Below are positions 33,902 to 44,191 of a stretch of DNA of 64,000 nucleotides, in pieces (the first letter of the stretch is position 1; each line of letters opens with the position of its first letter). The DNA is taken from positions 124,211,259 to 124,275,258 of the forward strand of contig NC_089582.1 in the NCBI RefSeq assembly GCF_019320115.1, given 5' to 3'. This DNA is from Miscanthus floridulus (Eukaryota; Streptophyta; Magnoliopsida; Poales; Poaceae). The translations under genes and the position numbers were made by a program. The notes under the pieces were generated by a model. The model saw nothing but the letters and a program-made list of their open reading frames with translations, made no database searches and was not told the origin of the DNA.

Positions 33902-34480
33902 AGCCCCACTGAGAAAGTAGCCATTGGGGTCGAATTCCCGCGAAACTGCTACTGACCGGACGCGTCCGGTCGTCCCGACCATTGAGCCGGCAAAACACTA
34001 ATCGGACGCTGGCTAGCGTCCGGTCGCCTGCCACCGGACACGTCCGGTCACAGATATGCCGCTCTGGAACCTTTCTGTACTCGATCGGACGCTACGTTCC
34101 TGCGTCCGGTCGGTTGCCGCCAGCGTCCGGTCCTCGCGTTCGGTCGCCTGTCTGTCGAGCCACCGGTCTAGCGTCCGATCGCGCTTCCAGCGTCCGGTCG
34201 CCTCTGCGAGCTCGTTTCTTCGCGATCTTGCGTACGGCTTGGTTCCTATCTTCATGCTTGGACTTTGCTTGATATCTTGGGTCTTTTCTTGTACTCCTAA
34301 GGTCTTGCTTAAGGTGTTGATCATCGGATCATCACGTCGCCTTCGTCCAAGTCACGGCTTGCACCCTGTTGGACTACAAAACAAACACTTGCAAATTCAT
34401 TAGTCCAATTTGGTTGTGTTGGTCATCAAACACCAAAATCCAAAGTAAATGGGCTTAGGGTCCATTTTTCTTACACTCCC

Positions 34481-35480
34481 GATACATGTCTTGCATCTAA
34501 TACAACGGTTGTAATTTAACATCAATCAAAACATCGCAAATTAATGTAAAGGAGAACCATTTGCATTACAACTAAAATAATACCTCACACTAAACATGGT
34601 AACATGCTTCTAACTAACTAATTAACCTTAACAATGATAAAATCGAACTAATATTTCCTCCAACCCCTAGCCCAAATATACTTATCCTCCAAACCCTAGC
34701 TACCATTCATAATCTTTGAATCCACCGTTCAAACGACAAATAAGAGCATCATTACCGTGACCGAGACCGAGGAGAAGCTTGGGGAAGGGAGGGAGGCGGG
34801 CAGGGAGGGCCGGGCGGCGGCAGGCTTCGGAGAGGTGGGAGGGGGACGGCGCGGGCGCTCTCACCTCTGTTCGACGTAAGGCAGAGGGAGGGAGGGAGGC
34901 TCGCAGCGTGACATTAAGTCGGCCCTTCCGCGCCGTGGGTGATGGCGCGGCACTGCCACGCCAAGATGGACGGCGCGGCAGCGCCTGCCACATCAGTCGG
35001 TCAGGGCCCGTGCCCCTGCCACGTCATCGCCTTTGCCGCACCGCCATGCATGGCGCGGCAGCATTGTTTGGCAGCGCCGTGGTAATAGGCGCGGCCAAAA
35101 GTGTTAGATTTGAAAATAAAAAAACAGTGTCAAATTTGGAAATAGATTAAAAAAAGTGTTAAAAAAAGGGGGTTTAGGGTTTATGGTCTAGGAGATTGTT
35201 CTCACTGGTATGAGCTCTGGCCCTTAAATGTTAAATAAGAGTTTTTCGATTCCAAGGTGTTGGTTCGCGTGACATGTTTTGTTGTTTTGCAGGTGTATGC
35301 CACTGGTCGCTGGAGGATCCATCAGCCAATGTATATGTTCCTCTGTCAATGCGAAACTATCATATGTCATCAAACGCACATGGCATATCATTTTTTTTCA
35401 TATGGCCATTTTTTCCGGCCTGTATGAATCTTTTATTTCTTTTTTTCAACCTTCAGTAATCTTTTTTAACATGTCTTGAG
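34481..35480. other. unassigned repeat-like region
   Basis: AT-rich at first, then GC-rich (34.75-35.1 kb) with several GCGCGGCA(G/C)TGCCACG-like motifs, followed by AAAAAGGGGGTTTAGGGTTTA. At 35290 a TTTTGCAG is followed by an open stretch (VYATGRWRIHQPMYMFLCQC) that could be a decayed exon, but I do not recognise it. The flank left of 16230 (CACAATTG) is the other side of this sequence before the copia insertion. Confidence 0.35.
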
Positions 35481-35684
35481 ATTACTAGGAAGTAAGAAGA
35501 ACAATAACATGAGCTGGAAGCAAATTAACCGGTAGATATGCCATTAAGATTCAAGAACGTACTTTTACAAATATAATCACCAAAAGGGGAAGGATCTACA
35601 CCAACCATGCTGGCAGTTTAATTTTGCCAATAACACACGATCACTTGGGACTTGCACGATTCATGAACTAATTAAACAAATTAA

Positions 35685-35928
35685 GCCCTTGTTTAGTTTC
35701 ACTCCAACTTTCAAAAAGTTGCTATAGTACCTGTCACATCGAATGTTTGCGGCTCGTACATGGAGCATTAAATGTAGACGAAAAGAAAAACTAATTGCAC
35801 AGTTTGGTGGGAAATTGCGAGTCGAACGTTTTGAGCCTAATTAGTCCATGTTTGAATACTATTTGCCAAATAAAAATGAACGTGCTATAGTAGCCCCGAA
35901 ATCCAAATTCCTGGAACTAAACAAGGGC
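35685..35928. mobile_element. MITE, 244 bp (GCCCTTGTTTAGTT family)
   Basis: Terminal inverted repeats GCCCTTGTTTAGTTTC / GGAACTAAACAAGGGC with TAA on each side (35682-35684, 35929-35931), which fits a Tourist/Harbinger-like MITE. The interior has the TGGAGCATTAAATGTAGACG phrase shared with the MITE at 54741. Confidence 0.85.
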
Positions 35929-36266
35929 TAAAAACAGAGACAGACTCATGAACGAACAACTGAACAATCAATGCAATGCATCACATCTAGCAGCAGCCAG
36001 TGATCTGAATGCAGTGATGAATGCTCGATCAAGACAAAGCAGGGCAACTCACCTCATGATAAACCCCTAGTTGCCTACCAGCACCATCAATTGCTTATTA
36101 ATGCAAAATACCACATAAGTATTGATGAGCCATCTCAAACATGTAATTGGGAAGCAAGAAGAACATAACAATCACTCAGAAAAGAAAATTAATTTCTCAT
36201 TGATGATGTCATTAAGTTTACAAACAAAATCATACAAGCATACATATGACTATATGAGTCACCAAA

Positions 36267-36387
36267 GGCCTTGTTTGGATGTATTTATTTCAATCCACAT
36301 GTGTTGAAGTAAAATTAAACTAAATTTCATTCTATTCCACTCTAACACATGTAGATTGAAGTGAATACGCATGCATAAGACAAGGCC
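36267..36387. mobile_element. MITE, 121 bp
   Basis: GGCCTTGTTTGGATG at the left and ACAAGGCC at the right as inverted ends. Absent from the equivalent place in copy B, so inserted after the duplication. Target duplication unclear. Confidence 0.6.
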
Positions 36388-36559
36388 AAGAGGGGAAGGA
36401 TTTACGCCAACCATGCGGGGCACTGGCAGTATAGTTTTGCCGATAACACACGGTAACTCGGACTTGCACGATTCATGAACTAATCAAACAAAAACAGCGA
36501 CTACTCATGAACGAACAAGCAAAGCATATCCAGCCCAGAATCCGATTCATGGTAAATCG

Positions 36560-37291
36560 TCAAGCCCGGGCGGGGAGCTCCATCTCCAGAAAGAGGCTGC
36601 GGATGAGGCGCAGGCTTTTCCCTGCCGTGGTTGGCCTCGGCATCTCCTTCTTCGTAGTCATGGCGACAGTGGCGGTGGGCGGAGGCACGGACCGCGGTGG
36701 TGTCGTCGGCGACGGAGACGGATTGATCACCCTGACCTGGTTCGGCGCGACGTGGACGGTGCTCTTGGGATCACCGCGTGGCCAGTTGGCGTCGTAGACA
36801 ACCTCATAGCCTCCGTCGGTGGACGACGACACGATCGTGGCTTTGAGGCAGAGCACGAGGACCTGCCCCGTCTTCAGCGTCGCAGTCCTCGTGCGGACAC
36901 GAACCACCGTGCCGGGCTTCAGATGCGCGGGGACGCCAGGAGTAGCTCCGCGCGCGGAACTGGCCGAAGATGGGGCGGACCGAGGCGGCGTCGGTGGCGG
37001 AGAGGCGGGGGTGCAGCGCGACGAAGCTTGAGGCCTGGGATGTGCCAACACGTCGACGACGGTGGAGCCTCGGGAATGGGCGTTGGTCGACGATGGGACC
37101 TCCCGATGCGGTGGACGAGGGCATGGACCCCGGACGGCGTCGCTCGAGCTGTGACGCGGCGGCGGCGATGCGGACGGCTTCTTGGCGACCGACCTCGTGG
37201 GCGCCAAGGGCTTGGACTTCCTGCGCTGGAGCTCGCGGCGGATCCTGCGCATCCCGGCGGAGGAGGAGCGCGGCGGCAGATACATCACCAT
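36560..37291 (-). CDS. uncharacterised basic protein, paralogue A (possible SH3/Tudor-like core)
   Basis: An intronless ORF of 243 codons from the ATG at 37291 (MVMYLPPRSSSAG). Residues 1-40 are Arg/Lys-rich (RRIRRELQRRKSKPLAPTRS). Residues 40-115 are Pro/Ser/Ala-rich and probably disordered. Residues about 125-190 (KPGTVVRVRTRTATLKTGQ, DGGYEVVYDANWP, VHVAPNQVRVI) look like an all-beta, agenet/Tudor- or SH3-like barrel, and the C-terminus is basic (TAGKSLRLIRSL). The name of the family is not known to me. Conservation with copy B, start codon included, supports it being a real protein-coding gene. The very GC-rich sequence gives long antisense ORFs, which are shadows. Confidence 0.65.
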   Translation of the reverse strand: MVMYLPPRSSSAGMRRIRRELQRRKSKPLAPTRSVAKKPSASPPPRHSSSDAVRGPCPRPPHREVPSSTNAHSRGSTVVDVLAHPRPQASSRCTPASPPPTPPRSAPSSASSARGATPGVPAHLKPGTVVRVRTRTATLKTGQVLVLCLKATIVSSSTDGGYEVVYDANWPRGDPKSTVHVAPNQVRVINPSPSPTTPPRSVPPPTATVAMTTKKEMPRPTTAGKSLRLIRSLFLEMELPARA

Positions 37292-37707
37292 GGTGGAGGA
37301 GGACTGTGGATGGATTGGATCGACGAGAAGCAGAGAGACTCGGTCGATTGCGGAAGGAAGGCGACGGCGAGAGAGCAGAGCAATTGCGTTGCGCGCCAGG
37401 AGAATGGAAGGGAAGGGGAGGTCGTGGGATTTAGGAAGCTGGGCTGGATCTCAGATCTGGCCCAGCCACGCGCTTTCGAGTCCGACCCGAAGTTGGATGG
37501 ATGGACCAGTTATCGTGAGAGCCAAGTCGAAATCGAGCCCGGATTTTTTTTTTTTCCTCAGCCGTTGGGCTTTCTCGGCTGAGGGAGCCGCCGTCGCCGT
37601 CTCGGAGGAGCAGCGAGATACGGTCGGGAACGACCCAGAGGCTGGAACAAAACTGGGAATGAAATGTCTAAATGGAGTATGTGGGTTGGGTTATGCTGAA
37701 TTTTAAA

Positions 37708-38499
37708 GGGTTAATTGAATACATGTCATTACAAATATCACGTTTCGAAGATATATCATTACTATTCATGATACCAGAAGCATGTCATTATAATTTTGTA
37801 TATCTCCGAAGTATACCACTACTTACCCCCTCAACCTGTTTATCACAATTTCTGGACCAAATTGCCCTCATCTTCTTCCTCCCACCTCCCTCTCTCTCAT
37901 AGGTGCCTGAGCAACTCCTGGATTGCCAGTACTCCGTATGTGCCTGAGCACCGGCTGCACGGAGGTCCATGTACGTGATGTACCTCGCTTATTAGCTATA
38001 GAGTAGCTAGCTCCATTATTGTAGAGTAGCTAGCTCCGCTGTGACCATCTAATTAGCGTGCGGCGTGCCGCAGGGACAAGCTAGAGTGCTCCATCCATTC
38101 GCAAGCCAGCAGTGCCGCGGATGTGCCATTGTGGCAGACCGGGAGCAGGAGGTGCGGGTCATGCACGGCAACAGTGGGCAGTGGCGGGGCTGACGAGCTG
38201 GGCAGCGAGAGCGCGATACTTGTGGGCTAATGAGCAGGGAGGTGCGCACTGCGCACAGATATTCACACACCCGGCCATGTCCAGCAGTGAACAGCTCGTA
38301 CAAAATATGAGAGAGGGAGGTGGGAGGAAGAAGATGAGGGCAATTAATTTGGTCTAAATTGCGATACACATGTCAAAGGGGTAAGCAATGGTATATTATA
38401 GAGATATGCAAAATTATAATGGTACGTTTTCCATATCATGAAAAGTAATGGTATATCTCTGAAACGCAATATTTGTAACGGCATGTATCCAATTAACCC
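37708..38499. mobile_element. non-autonomous Mutator-like element, 792 bp
   Basis: Inverted repeats of about 194 bp at each end (37708-37901 and 38306-38499; GGGTTAATTGAATACATG against GGGTTAATTGGATACATG) and a perfect 9-bp target duplication AATTTTAAA (37699-37707, 38500-38508), both signatures of MULEs. The inner 400 bp is GC-rich, so this may be a Pack-MULE carrying a gene piece, not recognised. Confidence 0.88.
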
Positions 38500-38508
38500 A
38501 ATTTTAAA

Positions 38509-39304
38509 TACTTTTTTAGTTGTTCTAACAGACATATACATCGAACATGGTGGAAATGCTGTTTTCTTCAAGATGTCTAAATGAACTGGCATCTTTTTTT
38601 TTTTTTTTGCAGGCCAAGAGAGTTTTGAAATCAGGGAGGGGAGGGGGCTTAACCTTTCCAAACCCCATGTTTTAGTTTTTTTTTTGTCAACTTTCAACTT
38701 CTCTTTACCTCTTCATATTGATTTTTTGAGATATTTCTGTAACTTTCATTTATGCTTCTCTCACTTACTCTGTTCTTTTTTAAGTAATTTAATTTAATGA
38801 ATTTCTTAAATCCGTGTTAGCATAATATCAAAGCTTGCAAGACCACAGATCCACTTGAAAGAACAAATCAATATTTTTTGTGCAGCCAGTCGAGATTTGT
38901 TCACAGATATTGATGTCCCAAAATGTTAAAGTTAGGCTACGGAATCTAAAACTTTTTTAGAGTTGGACCATCGCCCCCATCTTTTAAATGCATTAAAAAC
39001 ACCAATATTCAATACAACGCACTAAATGAATTGTAGTCCATGTTAGCAATGGCAAGGGTTGTCGTTCCATTGTGCCATCTGCCATTGTGTTGTTGCTCTT
39101 AGCTACAACACTGTGTACACAAAAACTCCTGAATTTTTATTCGGAAATACCAATTCTCTAGTGAGTTGTTGCCGAAGATCATAATTCAAGATTCAAGGGA
39201 TATATTCAGAGCAGAAGATCACAATTCAAGATTCAAGGGATGCATTCAGACTTCTGGGCTACCAGCCTACCACGCTTTCTTTTGACGGTCATTGCAGTTT
39301 ATCG
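38509..39304. other. intergenic sequence, no gene seen
   Basis: AT-rich. It contains two tandem 42-bp copies (about 39172-39256) with GAAGATCANAATTCAAGATT. Confidence 0.5.
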
Positions 39305-39421
39305 CCCTGTTCGCTTGGCTTATATAATCCGTAGTTTTTCAGCGAACGAATAGTATTTTTCTCTCACAACAAATCAGTCAACAGTATTTTGAGTCATGGC
39401 TTATCAGTCAAGCGAACAGGG
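39305..39421. mobile_element. MITE, 117 bp (CCCTGTTCGCTTG family)
   Basis: Ends CCCTGTTCGCTTGGCTTAT and its inverted counterpart (TCAAGCGAACAGGG). hAT-like small MITE; no clear target duplication. Confidence 0.7.
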
Positions 39422-39894
39422 TATATATATATGTACTAATGTACTATATACAGAACTATGGGTCTATGGCGCTTGTATCAAATCAAGAGCACCATGCCCT
39501 AAAACTGGCCCTCTTGAATAACGGCCACCACTATTTATTCTTCAAATTCATAAATGCACGTCAAAAGTTGATATCACCGAAATCCGGACGAACAATTTGT
39601 TTTTAAACTCAGCTGTGCCAAAATAGCATAGCCAGCCAAACAAGCTGTCAGTCTGTCACACTTCCGGCGAATAAACCTTTATCAAACACAGGGGAAGAGT
39701 CTCATTTCCATCAAAGGAACAAATCAAATAACGTCATACACCATCACAAATATTTCTGCTTCATTTGTCACAAAATCTGACATATCAGACAAGATAGTAG
39801 CAATATCAGCTAAATATTACACTAAAGTTTGATTGCGAGAACTGACTTGATTGATCACAAGCAAGGATCACAAGAATAAAAAAAAACAGAGATT

Positions 39895-40016
39895 GGCCTT
39901 GTTCGCTTCTCTTATAATCCGTCTTTTTCAGCTTATTTTTTTTCAGCCGGAACAGCTCACAACAAATCAGCTGGAACAGTGTTTTGGCTTGTTTTTCCAG
40001 CAAAACGAACGGGGCC
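39895..40016. mobile_element. MITE, 122 bp (GGCCTTGTTCGCTT family)
   Basis: Ends GGCCTTGTTCGCTTC and AACGAACGGGGCC, with TTATAATCCG inside, as in the elements at 39305 and 49622. Confidence 0.7.
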
Positions 40017-40255
40017 ATCACCAGACTACTCTCTGCACAAAGTGGTGACAAACGCTATGAAGACTAGCAGCAACTCACCTCTTGAGAAACCCCTACCAGC
40101 ACCATCAACTTCTCATTGATGCAAAATATCACACAAGTAGTAACCATCTCAAACATATCTTGAGATAAATTGGGAAGCAAAAACATAAGAAAGCGCTCAA
40201 ATAAATCAAGCAGTCCATGATGTCTTGAAGAACATACGTTTACAAATATATAATC

Positions 40256-42183
40256 TGAAGGACCGGAAACGGCGGGGGTGAATGGGAGCCTCAATTTCTT
40301 TCGAAATATTCGGCCATTGTACCTAAATCAAGCCCCAAAAGCAAACGCACGCAAGATCAATTTGTTCACAAGGCAACTAGTGGCTGAATACCTCCGGTGA
40401 TGACCAAGAAGTACAGCGGAACAAACGAGAACCAACGAAAATGAGCATGCTGAGAAACGAGTTAAAACAGCCAACTCTGGACGGGGGCTGACTGTATGTG
40501 GATCAGACCCGGACTGTCTGCAGTTCGAACCCCGGACAGTCTGCAGTCCAACCCTGGACTGTCTGCCGTGCAAATCTGGAAAAACGACTGAGAAGAAACA
40601 GTTCTGGACTCGGTCGAAACTGGGAGTGCGGACTGTCTGGGCCAACAGGGGCGGACTGTCCGCGGCCTGAAGAACGCGCAGATGCCGAACTGAAACGAGC
40701 AGAGGCAAATCGAGCGATAGCAGGCAAGCGGCTCCAGGCAAGGGCGAACACCGCTCGGCAGAGCGGGATGGACGAGATGCTCGACGCCTGAGGCCTGCTG
40801 CTGAACACTCGGCCACTGGTGAGTGCTCCCTGCCTGCTGGTGGTGACTGGAGACAATTCCAGTGGCCTGAATTAAGACCTGGTGCACCACGATGTCAAGC
40901 ACAGGGCAGAACAGGAGGGAGAGAGGCTAGCTGCCAGCCACGAGCACCCACAGCAAGCACCGCTCAAGTGAGCTCGCTTGGTGCCTAAGCACTTAGCGCT
41001 GGTAGTGCTGTCGCTGGGCTGCTGGACAGCTGCTCCTGCTTGATACAGTCACGAACACACTAATAGAGAAGAAGCAAGAACGAACCAAAGAAAAAGGAGC
41101 GACAAAAAATCTAACGAAAACCAAACTAAAACTCCATGAAACGCTCCCAAATTTTGCACAGATGCAATTCAACCTAGCACGAACCTATTCCCCAAAAATC
41201 ATTGCATGGGATTGACCCAAACTCCGGAAAATTGAGATCGAACTCAAGAACAAAAAAGGAGAAAAAAATAGAAACACAGTGAACGAAAATCACAGCTTCG
41301 ACCCGGAGGACAACCGGAGGATTCGGGCCTCCATTCCCAATTCAAAATCACAGATTTGTTACATAAATTTGAAATTTGTGGACCTCTCCCAACAAAACCT
41401 AAGCCGAGGGAAAAAACCTAGGGCAATGAGAAAATGAAAATGGGAAAATTGAGGGTGATGGGGGCACCCTCGTCCTATTTAACATGACTATTACACAATC
41501 TCAGATTTGCCCCTAGACTTTTTTTTTGTCAAACCACTGACCCGAGGGCGCTATGGTCCAACTATTCTTCAGTCAATCAGACGGCCCCGCTTCCTTCACA
41601 AATTTGCTTCGCCTTAACGCAACCTTCGTAATTCCGCAACGTACCGTTCCGTTCCTCCTCGGAACCTTCGCCTAGATTTTGAGGACAACCCCGTGAAACC
41701 AGCACCCGGTGGTTTTGAGGCTCAACCCACCAAACAGCATGCGAGTAGCGTACTCCATATGCGTCCCCCGCAACTCGACGCGTGTCACCTCCGTCCTCGA
41801 CCGTTCGGCCGCTAAGTCTTCCAGAGCCTCCGCTCGACTTGCACGTCCGCTGTCTTGACTTGGTCAACACGGTCACTCCTCCATGTATACTCGCGCTTGT
41901 CGATGTCCCCAGATGTCAGCCACCGCGGCTGGTCCCTCGGTCCAAGTCTCACGTCCATCCTTCACCGCTCCCGGTCCATCGGCACGGCACGGCCCTACTT
42001 GATCTTCACCTCGCCGTCTACCGCCTCCGAGCTCCACACCTGCACACCACAAGCCAAGAGACATGTTGCACAACCCAACTCACGTCATGGTTAGTTCACA
42101 AACTCATCCAAGACGCGAATCACATTGACAATCAACCATCATAAATCCAAACCACAAGGGCACGTATCAACCTTGTGATCGCA
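40256..42183 (-). mobile_element. solo copia-type LTR, 1928 bp
   Basis: TG...CA ends with target duplication TAATC (40251-40255 and 42184-42188). The left end (TGAAGGACCGGAAACGGCGG then GGGGTGAATG) resembles the 3' ends of the SIRE-like LTRs in the window. It contains an array of GGACTGTCTGCAGTCC-type motifs (40495-40665). ORFs within are not conserved genes. Confidence 0.85.
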
Positions 42184-42361
42184 TAATCATATACAACCAT
42201 ACATATAAATCACCAAAAGGGGAAGGTTTTACACCAACCGTATGCTGACACTTTAGTTTTGCCGATAACACACGGTCACTTGGGACCACGATTCATGAAC
42301 TAATCAAACAAAGACAGAGACTACTCATGAACGAACAAGCAATGAACTAATTACGCAGCAG

Positions 42362-43126
42362 CTAGTATCCGATTCCTGACAAGGGAGCCCGGGCCTGGCG
42401 CTCCATCTCCGGCAAGAGGCTGCGGATGAGGCGCACGCTCTTCCCCGCCGTGGTCGGCCTCGCCGCAGGCAGCGTATCCTTCTTCTGCGCGGCGGCCACA
42501 GTGGCGATGGGCGGAGGCAGGGACGGCGGTGGAGTCGTTGGAGACGGCGAGGTCTTGATCACCCTGACGTTGTGTCGCGCGACGCGGACTGTTCCCTTGG
42601 GATCGCCGGATGGCGGGTTGCCGTCGTACACGACCTCGTATCCTCCGTGGGTGGACGACACGACCGTGGCTTTGAGCCAGAGCACGAGAACCTGCCCCGT
42701 CTTCAGCGTCGTGGTCCTCGTGCGGACACCAACCACCGTACCAGGCCTCAGAAGCGTGGCGACGCCGAGAGTTGCTCGTTTCGCGGACCCGGTCGAAGAG
42801 GGGGCGGACCGACGAGGCGGCGGCGGTGGCGGAGAGGCGACGATGCAGCGCGACGAAACGCGAGCCCGGGACTGTGGTGATGCGTCGGTGACGATGGAGC
42901 CTCGGGAATGGGGGATGGTCGAAGGTGGGATCTCCTGGTGCGGTGGACAATGGCGTGGATCCCGGACGGCGTGGGTCGAACCCTGACGCGGAGGCGGCGG
43001 CGACGCGGACGGCTTCTTGGCGACCGACCTCGTGGGCGCCAAGGGCTTGGACCTCCTGCGCTGGAGCTCGCGGCGGATGCTCCGCATGCCAGAGGAAGAG
43101 GAGCGTGTCGGAAGATACATCACCAT
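42362..43126 (-). CDS. uncharacterised basic protein, paralogue B
   Basis: An intronless ORF of 254 codons from the ATG at 43126 (MVMYLPTRSSSSG), the same layout as paralogue A: basic N-terminus (RRELQRRRSKPLAPTRS), Pro/Ser-rich linker with a Pro run, a predicted beta core (RPGTVVGVRTRTTTLKTGQ; GGYEVVYDGNPP; VRVARHNVRVI) and a basic C-terminus with an extra tail of about 10 residues. Differences from A are mostly substitutions and in-frame indels in the linker, while the core is well kept and neither copy has a stop. That suggests selection on both. Function unknown; a nucleic-acid or chromatin-binding role would fit the basic ends but is a guess. Confidence 0.68.
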   Translation of the reverse strand: MVMYLPTRSSSSGMRSIRRELQRRRSKPLAPTRSVAKKPSASPPPPRQGSTHAVRDPRHCPPHQEIPPSTIPHSRGSIVTDASPQSRARVSSRCIVASPPPPPPRRSAPSSTGSAKRATLGVATLLRPGTVVGVRTRTTTLKTGQVLVLWLKATVVSSTHGGYEVVYDGNPPSGDPKGTVRVARHNVRVIKTSPSPTTPPPSLPPPIATVAAAQKKDTLPAARPTTAGKSVRLIRSLLPEMERQARAPLSGIGY

Positions 43127-43430
43127 GGAGGGCAGAGGAGAGCTTCGGAAGGATTGGATCGACGAGGAGCAGAGAGAGTGTCGGTGGATTGCGGAGGGAA
43201 GGAGACGGCAAGGGAGCAGAGGAATTGGGCGCCAGGAGAAGGGAAGGGGAGGGCGTGGGATTTAAGCAGCTGGGCTGGATCTCAGATCTGGCCCAGCCAC
43301 GACGCGCTTCGAGTCCGACCCGAAGTCGGATGGATGGGCCAGTTGTCGTGAGGGCCAAGTCGAAATCGAGGCCGGATTTTTTTCTACACCCGTTGGGCTT
43401 TCTCGGCTGGGATCCCATCTGCAAACTCTT

Positions 43431-44191
43431 CTAGTGGCCCATTAATTGTCCATCACGAACCATTCCAAATTCCAATCCTAGACCTTTGGTGTCTATTTTT
43501 AGCATTTCAGCATTTGCTAAAACAGATTAGACTAAAATCATTTTTGCACCAATATTTTGCTACAACTGATTAGAACTAAAACAGAAGCATCAATCCATTT
43601 GTGGCAAAGTAATACCATAATCCACAAATGCAGTAATATTGTTGATAGGATTTACTGATTGCAGCAACGCCACAATTCGATTTGATTGATCACAACAAAA
43701 GCAGATATATCAGTCAGTTTATTGAATCTCTCGGCAACACTACACCACACTTCCAATGGCCTAACGCAAAATGTGTGAAAAGCGAGAAGAATATTGGAAT
43801 GGCTTGGACAGATTAAGCAGTTAATGGTGTCAGACACATGATCCGTCGACGCCTCATCGCTGACGGCCGGAACTGGGAGGCGAACGGCGATGGAAACGGA
43901 CCGAAATTGCGCGCGAGGTAACTTTAGCAGCTCATTTGCAGATTGGGCTGGCGTCAGATAGTTTCAGCCTTTCAGGCCGTTGGACTTGGTCGCTTGGGGA
44001 TCCATCTGGGCATCTGGCTCTATTCAGCCAAGCTGTTCTTAACAAATGAACTTAAACTTCTTCCTTCAATTATAAAACATCGAATCGCTAACTCAATAGA
44101 TATGTATCCGTAAAATAAGGATCAAGTCAACAAGAACAATCAGCAACTCCCATACGCAACCGATTTATCAATCCGATCGGTTAATCCTCCT
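43431..44191. other. intergenic sequence, no gene seen
   Basis: AT-rich spacer between paralogue B and the 3' end of RFT1. Confidence 0.5.

Larger units (their letters stand above)
16235..34475 (-). mobile_element. gag-only SIRE/Opie-like copia element with nested insertions
   Basis: Direct repeats CTCCC at 16230-16234 and 34476-34480 are the 5-bp target duplication. The 3' LTR is 16235-17608, and the 5' LTR 32292-34475 (enlarged by an 803-bp solo LTR). An initiator tRNA-Met primer site follows the 5' LTR. The internal region, once the nested gypsy element is removed, is only about 3.4 kb: a gag gene then some 1.2 kb of AT-rich non-coding sequence with purine tracts. There is no protease, integrase, RT or RNase H, so it depended on other elements to move. 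Confidence 0.85.
32292..34475 (-). repeat. 5' LTR of the gag-only copia element, containing a solo LTR
   Basis: Matches 16235-17608 along its length except for an insertion at 33090-33892. Ends TGTAAGAAAAATGG and CCCCTTCA on the minus strand. Flanked on the right by CTCCC. Confidence 0.88.
36040..37600. repeat. segmental duplication, copy A
   Basis: Homologous to 40060-43430 (copy B) including coding and non-coding flanks: ACTCACCTC..AAACCCCTA near 36050/40073, CGATAACACACGG near 36441/42260, and ATTCATGAACTAATCAAACA. A third, gene-less copy of the flank lies at 35500-35680. Confidence 0.8.
40060..43430. repeat. segmental duplication, copy B
   Basis: Homologous to 36040-37600 but enlarged by the solo LTR at 40256-42183, which splits the shared 3' flank from the gene. 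Sequence similarity extends through the coding region and about 300 bp past the start codon (GGATCTCAGATCTGGCCCAG). Confidence 0.8.

Noticed and set aside
36752..37582. Plus-strand ORF of 276 codons over paralogue A
   Set aside because: Not conserved in copy B at the protein level; the minus-strand ORF is.
40328..40902. ORFs of 146-162 codons
   Set aside because: They lie in the solo LTR and consist of the GGACTGTC motif array; no protein family.
42351..43424. Minus-strand ORF of 357 codons overlapping paralogue B in another frame
   Set aside because: Copy A shows a frame of this kind only partly (106 codons), whereas the MVMYLP frame is open and conserved in both copies.
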